Source: Branchiostoma lanceolatum (lineage: Eukaryota > Chordata > Leptocardii > Amphioxiformes > Branchiostomatidae). Taken from it: 64,000 nt of DNA. Below, in pieces: positions 32,701 to 43,896 of this stretch; position 1 is the stretch's first letter, and each line of letters begins with the position of its first letter. The translations under genes were made by a program, and so were the position numbers. The notes under the pieces are model-generated. The model made no database searches, was not told the DNA's origin, and saw nothing but the letters and a program-made list of their open reading frames with translations. The DNA lies in NCBI RefSeq assembly GCF_035083965.1, contig NC_089730.1:19820742-19884741 (forward strand), in the 5' to 3' direction.

Positions 32701-35700
32701 AAAAATGGTCGCGCGCGCTTGGCTGTCGAATATGCAGACTGCCTTCTCTTGAGCTTTTTTTGCTCAGAAACCCTTTCAGAGCGGACCAATTAAAAATGGT
32801 ATGCCTTCTTTGTGGACGGATGTATCCACCGAGTAGGGTTGTTTGAGGAGGGGGTAAATGTAGTTAATGTGAGGACATTATGTTTTCGGTCAATACTGAA
32901 GCGGGTTGCGTCGCATAGTATTACCTTGTTGGTGACCATGAGTGCCCGATTTTTGACAAGCCGATCGATGCACGTGTAAAACAGGGTTCGTATATCTGTG
33001 ACAGGGCTCCTACTGTGTTGACTGCATGAATTGCAGCTGCATGTCCTTTAGTAATTAACCATCAAAATGCAATTCTTTTACTTACCGTGTCGCATTCATA
33101 TTAATCAGTTTCATAAACAAGTACAGAAGAGGCGGAACTCTGTACTAGCGGACTTTGTAGTAGTTGGCAATATGTTTCAAGCTCCCTCCTCATGAGTGCC
33201 CGAGCTATTTTCTTTTTCATTTCGTTTTTTTCCTGAGTTTACATGCAGCCAATACAGGGAAAAACCTGTGACAGATGTACATACCCTGCTTAACACGTGC
33301 CATTTCTGTCCAACTAGCGCTGTTCTTGTAGGAGGTATTCCAAATAGAATAGGGGGTGCTATATGTTCGATATGGTGTTCGACTGGATCGGTCCATTACG
33401 GACAATGTTGTACAAGTCAGGATGTTATACTACGTGATACATTGTTTTTTCTTTGATTAAAGAGTAGAAAATACTTTCGAATTTCTATAGAGGAAACGGT
33501 ATTTCTACAAAAAACGGAAAACTGTTCTAGGAGAGGCTAGCTGCTTGTAAACAAAAGCAAGGTTTCGTACCTCCACGTAGTCCTTGCCGCAGTTCGCGTG
33601 AGCCTCCACGGAGAACGAGCTGAAAGTCAGCTCCGCTCTCTGCCCCCTGGCAACCGTCACCAAAGACTCACAGGACACATCGGACGGCTGTGGGAATAAC
33701 GGTAGTCAACTGTCAAACAGTCTATTCTATTCTATTCTATTCTTTTCTACTTTATTCTGTTCTATTCTACTCTATTCTACTCTATTTTACTCTATTCTAC
33801 TCTACTATACTACTCTAATCTACGCTACTCTACTCTATTCTATTCTACTCTACTCTATTCTACTCTGTTCTTTTATATTCTGTTTTATTCTGCAGTGCTC
33901 TGCTAAATTTGATCCTGTTACATTCTATTGTATGCTATGCTAGTCGACTTTAGTCGATATGTCTGTTCTGTTTTGCTGTATAACACCGAGTCAGGTTCTT
34001 TTCTTTATCATATTCTTTTCTGATCAGGTACGGTCTATTTGATACTTCTATGTCCTAATATTTTTTTTCATTCTACTATCTTCTACGCTGCTCTAGTCTA
34101 TTGCATTGTATCATTTTCTATAATTGCAAGAGGTTTGTCAGTGTGTAGGTGATTCTTGGTTTATGGAAAAGTCGCCTGTACGGGAACGTAATCTTTACAA
34201 GTGCCCACCTCTGGGTACTGCGGACTTTGCACCTCGCCCCCACTTCCCGAAGCAACGACTTGGCACGTCCCGATAAAGGCTGTCAAAAAAATAAGAGAAC
34301 ATTTTACTTCTGATATTTCATGTCACAATTATAACAAGTGGCTACTGGATGGTGATCCCCGTGAAGACTTTGTCACACAGCCGACCATAGCTTCCCGACC
34401 TTCACCAGACCATAGTTGGGAGCAATGTCATCTTTAAGTCGTGAGCAATGTCATCTTTGGTTGGGATTAGGTCGGTAAGGTTGAATACTAGTCATTTAAA
34501 ATCGTGAGCGTCAGCTGACTATGATTTTGAAAAAAAAAGGGTCATAGCTTGGATGCGGTCAGAGAAGCAATCTAGACTTCAGTTCATGGAAATAGGGTGA
34601 TTCCAGACTGCGGCTCCCAACTAAGAGCCGATTTTGGTTGGGAAGCGGTCGGAAGCAAAAATCGTGGAAAGGACTTGAGTGTGACGGGAGCTTTAGCTAG
34701 CAGTAGTAAGGCTTGCATAGTGGGTTTTGGTTTAATTGGAGACGAAATTGTATTATGAGGTCATGGTGTGTATATCATACTACAAGTGCCACTCCTTAAT
34801 TCTACTAGGTTTCAGTATCATGATCCAGCATTTTCAAATTTAAAAAAAAAAGCATTTACTGGTCAAAAATGTTCTAAATAAAACGCATTCTACTAAATAA
34901 ACAAAGAATCTGAAAAAGCCCCATTTTCTGGACTGATTCTGTTAAAACCTCACTTTTCTGGCAGGCGTAGCCCGCCAAGCTACTGCAAGAAATATCGTTC
35001 CATGTGTGTGGGTTAGCATTGCTTGGCCCAGTCATCCAGAAACAGTCTTCGTTTCCTCGATAGTTGTTGGGCTGACCGGGCTCCCATGGATGGAAATTAC
35101 CGATGTCGCTGCCGTCTTCCCAAACATAATTTCCTTCACTCGTGATCTCGTTCAATCCGATATAAACGTTCGCGATTCCATCTGCCTGCTGGTTTTGTAG
35201 AGAAGCGATGAAGTCGAGAGTCGCTTGATCCTTGACAATGGCAAGTGTGGCGCCGTCCTCCGCTGCGCAGGCAGCCTTTGCATCTCCGTGCGTCTTAAGT
35301 GTGTCAGTGAAAACCTTGAAAGCAGATAGACCGTGTCGTTTCCATCCACGTCGATCGTCATCTATGGATGCAAAATGAACTAGAAATGTAACATTTGCAA
35401 GCAAATACAAAATGTTTACCTTCACATGGTCTGGCTTAAGACACAACAGATCTGTTTATTCTTTACTAGTCAAACCAAGGCGGTTAAATACTTAACCTCC
35501 TTGCTCAAATACATTCAAAAAGGTGACCAGCCCCTCCAACTCTAGATCTGCCCTGCCACTTGCTACGTAACATAATCGAACACGACAGAGTGTCTGCTAC
35601 TTGGAGGCAAGCCAACATTGTGCCACTACACAAAGACCATGGTACCGTCTAATCAAGAAATCGTCCCGTGAACCTGACTCCTGTCCTGACCAGCCCTGCC

Positions 35701-38700
35701 CTGCCCTGCCCTGCCCTGCCCTGCCCTGCCCTGCCCTGCCCTGCCCTGCCCTGCCCTGCCCTGCCCTGCCCTGCCCTGCCCTGCCCTGCCCTGCCCTGCC
35801 CTGCCCTGCCCTGCCCTACAACGCCCTGCCCCGCCCTGCCCTGTCCTACCCCGCCCCGCCCCGCCCTGTCCTACCCCGCCCTGACCAGAGAGGGACAATG
35901 CCTTCTAACAACTGACCACCACCTTGCGGTAATAATCCTCACTTGCCATCTGGCTCTTCTTCAGTTTCCTCAACACAACGGAGCCTACTCGGACTGCACT
36001 GTGGCGACTTGTGCTCTTGCCCAAGGAATGGTACTCGGTCCTCTCAGATTCCATCAATAATGCGTTCCAAGATGCCACAGAATCACGGTGGAAGTTCGTT
36101 GACATGAATCTGGCAGAGAACCGAATGATCGACGCGGCCTCCACCTTACAAACCGACCTAGACCATTTGACCACGTGGACAAACAACCGAGAAATGAAAC
36201 TACACCCTAAAAAGTGCAAAGATGCATGTGTCGTTCTCAAACTTCCCTGTCCAATGACGCCAGTTCTCAATATCAAGCGAACCACTGCCGGAGGTCAAAG
36301 CTATGAAACTACTTGGCTTGCAAGTCCAGACGCAACTAGGGTGGGAGTTACATCTCAACCACGTTAAAGGTAGGCATCCGAAAACTATACTTATTCAAAC
36401 GACTATTTCTGCTATCAATAAGCACCGTCACTCCTTACACTTCCAGCTGTTGAACCTGCACACACTAGTATGAATCAGTGATTATTCATGCAGTAAGATA
36501 CCACATTCTTCAGTTGAGTGTATTTCAGCTTTTCCCCGCGGCCTGTACTTAGCTTCAAAGAACATAAATCTTTAATTCAAATGTAAGCTATATATAGCTA
36601 TCCATTAACTGACCTCTAAAACGTGTAATTGATGCTATAACCATGTAACGTAAATGATGCAAAGACTCACATGTACTCGAAAATACTTGGACTTCACACA
36701 GGCTCAGTACTCGGGAGGGTCCGGGAAGACGGACGCCCACGTACCGCCCCTCCATCCCCTGACAAGAGACGGAAATAGACGACTGGCTCACGTCGATTTG
36801 ATGATCGCCTCCACACTGTGGGTTCTCGCTGACCTGGGCGGAATCCCCGATGTGGATGTTAAAGGGGTTGAGTCGATCCGGACAGCAGTCCATGCGGTTG
36901 AAGATGACAACTCTGTAGATATTGAAGACAAAGCAATGGCACTTGATACGCCAAAAACAGTTACACAAGCAACTGGATAAAATTTTTAAACGGTCAGACG
37001 TTTCAGACAGCATCCGCTGTCTTTCGTCAGTCACTGTCACATAGTCTGACTGTTTCAAAATTTTATCCAGTTGTTTGTTACCTGTAATCTTATTACCTGG
37101 ATGTCCTTCATCAACATATCTATGGCACTTGAGTTTTATAGCTACTCTGATGAACGTTTGTCAACATCATATAACACTTGTTAACTTTGACAGATCAACA
37201 GTTAATATCATCTTTGATGGTACTGGGGGTGGTAAAATAAGCCTTTCCTAAGACTTACACACCCCCTAGAAGCAAACTGAAATTCAAAGAACGCTAGCTG
37301 TTTTTTGGGCCTAGACGTTAACTTTGTGACTGGTTGTGCACTTGAGTTCACATTTTGCGACTCTACGGATGGAAAAATACAAATGAAAGGTCTGATAAGT
37401 GATTTTAAAGGAAAAGCATGCTTTTAATATTTCTGCCTAGTTATTTTCACACCAATGCATATGATCAATTATTTGACTTAAAAATGTGTTCGAGATGTCA
37501 AACTACGTTATCCTTAATCCTTATACTAATCAGTATCAGCGGGTGTTTATATCAACGTATTGTATATATGTATGTATGTATGTGTGTGTGTGTGTTTGTT
37601 TGTTTGTTTGTTTGTTTGGTTGGTTGGTTGGTTGGTTGGTTCGTTGGTTGGTTGGTTGGTTGGTTGGTTGGTTCGTTGGTTGGTTGCTTGGTTGGTTGGT
37701 TGGCTGGTTGCTTGGTTGCTTGGTTGGTTGCTTAGTTGGTTGTGCGCGCGCGCGCGTGTGTGTGTGTGTGTGTGTGTGTGTGTCTGCACTTAATATGACT
37801 ATCCATTCGCAAGAGTGATAGATTATAATGCTGTACACGCACCTTCTGACCATATACGATTGTCCAAGATCCACCCACCAGCTGGGAGTAGCCTGTTGCG
37901 CGGTGTGTGTCCAGGACCCGCCTGAGCCGAAGATGCCGTTTGTGTTCCCGTCAACAGCACGGCTGGCGACCCCTCTGGATGAGTCACTTGTTTGGCGCGC
38001 TGTTTTCCCCACGGCAACATTTACACCTGTGGAAAGAAAGGTCTGTCAACCGAGTGAAACTTTTCACGGATTGATTTGAACAGCAAATCACTTTCTGATA
38101 CTTGTTTTAACAATCCACATAGGTAATAAGTGACAAAATCGTCAATAATAAATGTTAGTGTGGCAGAAGCCTAAAGAAAAGTTTTAGTTTACTTGGAAGA
38201 TCGGCGGCGTTGCATTCTGTCTCGGCTGTCGTGTTTACTGCATCTGAAAATGGCAAAATATAGCAATATATAATGACTACGAACATCGCAAAATATAGCA
38301 GTATATAATTACTACGAACATCGACAAATATAGCAGTATATAATTACTACGAACATCGACAAATATAGCAGTATACAATTACTACGAACATCGACAAATA
38401 TAACAGTATATAATTACTACGATCATCGAAGGCATTATTGATAAAGAAAAATTTTCTTTCCAGCTGTGCAGCGTATATTCAAAATTAGACTGATGCCAAA
38501 CATTATTTTATTTCAAGTCAAAAACCAATTGGGGCAACGAGTGAAAAAATATGATTCAGTTTGCTATCACTACCTTCTGGTTGCCAGGCAACGGAGAACA
38601 GAGAGGCGATGTTGTCGTCTGCGTGGAAGATGACCTTCATGACATTTCCAGTCGATCTGGTGACAGCGCGAGGTCTGGAGCGTCCGCAAAACTTCCCAAG

Positions 38701-41700
38701 ACTTTCCCACTTGTCATCTACATAGTCAAACAGCTACAAACGAAATACAAGGCAGCATAGATTAAGATATCAAATACCGAGTAAGCATCAATGTCTTCTT
38801 TTAGCTTTATAATACATCTAAATGATTTTTTTTATATCTTAAAGATATGTAATTTGACATGCTTACTAAATTTCTTGAGAGAAAATACTATACCATTTTT
38901 AGTTCTTTGACATAAATCTGAGGCAAATTATCATTTGTCAGGACACACGAAGCATGAAGAAAGAATACGAGAGAATTTGTTTCTGTATATAACGTGAATA
39001 CGAAGAAATCATGAAAAAGGTGTCCACAAAGAAAAAAAAAAGATATACTAACGAAAAAGAAAAGTCAAAAGAATCTCATACCTCTACGTAGTCAAATCTG
39101 CAGTCCGACTGAGGCTCCACGGAGAAGGGATCCCGGAACGTCAGCTGTACGCGCTTCCCCTTACCCACCGTCACCAGCGCCTCGCAGGACACGGAGGACG
39201 GCTGGAACAATGGAACATTCGAATGTTCTGTTCTACTCCACTCTATTCTATTCTATTTTGTTTCATTCTTTTTCGTCTATTGGATTCTGTTCGTATCTGT
39301 TCTATGTTATTTTGTTCCGTTCTATTCTAACCCTTTGCATTTTATTCTATTCTTTTCCACTCTATTATATCCTATTCTATTTTACAGTGTTTTACTACAT
39401 TCTATTTCATCCTATCCTATTCAGTACTAGTCTGCTTTGTTTCATTCCGGTGAGCTGCTGAGGATGTTGAAACGTATAATTTAATGCCTACTGTGACGGT
39501 GGTACTGTCCCATGTGCACAAAATACATGGATAATGTGTTGCAGGGTAATCTTCAAGTTGTATCCAAATCACCTGAATGTAACTTAACTTAACGTAACGT
39601 AACGTAACGTAACGTAACGTAACGTAACGTGAGTACCTTTGGATGCTGCGGGTTCCTTATCTCTCCCCCGCTCTCTGTATCGACGGTTTGGCATGTCTGG
39701 TAGACGGGCACTGAGGGGGTGTCTGTTTCTGTTGAGGATGAATATGTCATCCAAACGTAAAGATAGATATTTGACAGCCTACAAATTCCTTAACGACTAA
39801 CGAACGTCAGCCCATGACCCTCTGTCATTACCCACTAATTTTCTAAATGAAAATAAACGGGTTAGCTGAATTCCTAATTGTAAAGTCAACATTACTTGTA
39901 TAAAGTTGGCATGGTGCAAGCTACATTTAGTGCAATTAAGAACAACTAAACTGTAACTCACTGGATGAAACGACACAATTTATCTTATTTTTTCCAACTA
40001 ATAGGTAAATGTAAGCGGTCCCAGGACCGAGATCTCTTGAGAAGCACCATTTGTCGACCAATGTAACACTAATGTTGTGAGAGACACAAAGGTCATAGTT
40101 AAAGTTAGTTACACTGCACGAAATGGCCTCGGTTCCCAGCGGATACGTACAGGTATTCCTTCGGAAATATTCCAAAGCCCGTGCGGATTTAGTCGGATCC
40201 GTTAGTTACGTTGGATACGCCTGTATCCGTCAGTACCCGCCCAAAATACAGCGAAATCCACCGGGATCCGAGGCCATTTCGTGCAGTGTTAAGTTAAGCT
40301 AAATGAAATACTAGAATCACCTGACAGTTCTGGAAAGCCCGCCTCCACCAGGAAGGGCGGCCAGCCCGAGTGGGTCCCCGTGACGATCAGCCTCCAGTAT
40401 CGGGCCGACGCCGCGAACCCGCCGAACTCCTGCGCCTGGCGGGTCCCTGCTTCCACGTCATCAACCGTCATGACGTCAGTCCAGCCGTACTGCCCACAGT
40501 TTGATGACGTCTGCAGCCTGAAGGCGCTGACGTCATGCACGGTGTCCCCGTAGTTTGTCAGGCTTATCTTGGTGACTGTGCTGCTATTCCCAATGTCATA
40601 AATGACGTACCTGATACATTGATAACAAACACCAATGCTCAATTTGCAACCGTTTTTCATGCAAATAATTTTGGCAGTCAAAGCCGGTGGCACATCAATT
40701 TAGCTTTACAATTGCATAAGTCACATAGTTTCTTATTCCTGCCGGTAATTCAAACCGTAACTTTTCGTCGACACCTTGTTATGTTAGCCCAGAGTCCAGT
40801 CTTGATAGTTTTAGTCTGATCACAACCAGCGACCGTTAGAGGTGGACTAAATCAAACAAGACTGGGTTCCGGGTTATTATTATATATGGAGGGGGTAATA
40901 TTTGTATCGTTTAGTAATGTAATACTTTGCTGAATCTAACTGTTCGCGGTATTATATCAATAGCCGTTGTGAAAACAAGCAGCGCCATCTACTTTTATTT
41001 AACTATACGTACAACAAAAAATATGATATACCAGTTGTTGAAGTGCCGTTCGGAGCCCATGGGCCGCCAGTGAGAGAGAGGGCTGCCGTCTGCCGTCCTA
41101 CCGGCACCGTAAGCGACGTCATCGGCCCAAGAGCTTCCCGACGAACCGACGACCTCCACCGAAGACCAGCTGGACAGCCCTGCGACAGAATAGTTCAACA
41201 ATTAGGTATCACTGATTTATCAATTTTCATCAACTGAAAAGAAATGCTGTAAATGCATTTTAGTTTGCGTGGTTTTTGTTTCGCGCTGAGGCGAAAATGG
41301 AGTGTTCGCGGTGGTTTTAAGTTTGAGGCAGCGCTATAGTCACATACTGCTTCATTATTGGACAAAATGTTCGAGGTGGTTTTAAGTTCGCGGTGAAACA
41401 CCGCGAACATTTCTGCATTTACAGTACATTTACAAAAGGCTACTCATCTCAAGACAATAGAATTTAATTAAAGCTTGATTGAACGTCTTAGTAAACAAAA
41501 TAGCTGTTTCCAATAAAAACCAAGCGAAGAAAGCTAAAAGGGGTCCTTTTATTGTTATAAAATGCGTGTTATCGATGGCCGTGCTGAACATTTTTCTCGA
41601 CAAAACAAAGAACATCCAACACACATGCCTACTACTTCAACCTTCTTTGAATGACCACTGGCTTGGGCCACGTGATTGGTCTTTTAATCCTACAAAAGTC

Positions 41701-43818
41701 TGTTTTAGAGACGGCCAAAAGTCTGTTATATTTTTTTGTGTTGAGTTACACATTGCTCTTTAGGCACATAAACTATCGTATGAAAAGAACAGCGTGATTT
41801 TATTTCATTTTATTCACATACATTTAATGAGCATTAGATAACAAGCATATCTGCTTATGATGGTCTTCTGGTCATAAAATACAGAAAATACAGATGACGG
41901 TCAGAGATGACAAAAGAGACTAATGATTACAACGTAATATATAACTCAGGCTAACAGCAAATGACAATACAGACTAAGTCAACATCATACCATAGAAATA
42001 ACAGTAATACAGCGAAAGGAATTTATAATTTTAAAGGTTACATTATAGTCTATTTAACAACAGTAACAAAACGAAATAATCAAGATTATAACAGAACATG
42101 CACAAGCTGGCAATAGCGTGATTGTAGAGGAATCTTACGTTTCTGACAGACGTAGCCCGACTCTCTGGTGCAGTTTCTGTCACCCCACTGGTTTGGGTTG
42201 GAAGAGTCCCGGGGACTTATGAACACACAGCCCCGTTTTTTCTCAGGCTGGCCCGGATACCATGGGCTGAACCCACCAATAGGACTGCCGTCTTCCCAAA
42301 CGAAACTACCCTTCTTTTGTTTATCGTTAAGCCCTATCCAGACTTTTCGATTTGGCGCTTGTAGGTTTCTAAGGGAGACGACGAAGTCGTGCGTTTCTTG
42401 TTCCTTTAAGATTCCAAGTGTTGCTCCTTCCTTGGCACAGGCAGCTCTTGCTTTGGTGTACGTCTTAGGCGTGTCCGTGAAGATCTTGAAGGCGTACCAA
42501 CCTTGTTGCTTCCACCCGTCTTCGTTATCTGTAAGGGAAAAAAATTGAGAACGTTTTACTTTGTAAACATGTGCAAAGGACGATATACAGAAATATTCTT
42601 ATATATTTGTTTGTATTTACATTTCGATTTACAGTGACCACAACAACATTCATTTACAATTAAGATACAATAAAGGACGAGAGGACTCATTTTTCCCACC
42701 TCAGTCGGTCTCTCCTACCTACATCCCGGCCCTTTTGACGTAATCGTATTACGTACCATCATCAAACCTGTCGTCTGTCTGACAGTCGTCTCCATGGAAA
42801 CCGGCGGGGCAGACGCAGGTGGGTCGGCAGGAGTTCGGCTGTGTCTGGGGCGTCTTCAGCAGACGGGAAGTGCAGATCCCGCCGTTCCGGCAGGGGTCGC
42901 TTCTCGGGTTGCACGGGCTCCAGATGCCCTAATAAGGAAGGTGTTCCGGGTCACGTGACTATGACGTAAGTTAGGGTCAGCCATGTTGGCTGGTTAAACA
43001 CACGCGTGATTTCATTATTCTTTCTTTTTTTACATGAAAAATCATTATTGCCGTTGTATCGGTATTTGTATCTACGGTATTAGCGATGCAACACGCTGGA
43101 TGTAAACATATGCAAAAATATATTTGATATTTAGGTTTTCCTGTTTTCTATGCAAAGCCAAAAAAAGTCAAATACCATAAATATTACCCCCTGATGTGGG
43201 TAACTTATCGATCAGGTAACGTAGTATAACTTGTGTAACTTCAATACTCGGAAACCTTTGCATTTATTCAATGGCTCAGCATTTGCGCTTTTAGGTCAAG
43301 AATCTGGCTTGCTTTCAATAATTAATCAACCCCGTTTAGTAGCTTGTCGCCCTTATTTTGAAAGCTAATTATTCCACACAAAGCCACATAAGACAGACTT
43401 ACAAAGAAGGCTATCGCGTTTCGCTTGTAGTAACTCCACCCATTCACGGCTTTGCTGTCCAACGGAAACTCTCTCATTGTCGCATTGTTGATCTCACAGC
43501 GCTGCTCCGCCTGGCGGTACTGGTAGGACTTGCAGTCCGCTGTGAGGCGACATAGCTGAGCACATTGAGTGGAGTGCTCTACCTGAGAAAATAGCAGAAA
43601 CGTCAGTGTGTTTTTGAACGATAGAAACGTTGGATTGCTCCTTGCACTAAGGCATCTTAAACGTACAGCACGGATATGTACAGTTCTCTTTTAACGACGG
43701 CAAAGATCATCAATGCTTATCTAAACAATTTAGTATGAGTACATTTTACAGACTCTTGTACGATATTGGTGAAGGTAAACAGCTAGTACAATGTAGCTAT
43801 GCAACATCTCTCTCATTC

Positions 43819-43896
<78 letters not shown>

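Noticed and set aside
35601..35915. Long Pro/Ala/Leu frames on both strands
   Set aside because: Translations of the (CCCTG)n array, stop-free because of the repeat unit.
37536..38012. 158-residue frame rich in Thr/Asn/Gln
   Set aside because: Only its upstream part (minus strand, from about 38,000) is real exon 12; the rest translates a compound microsatellite.
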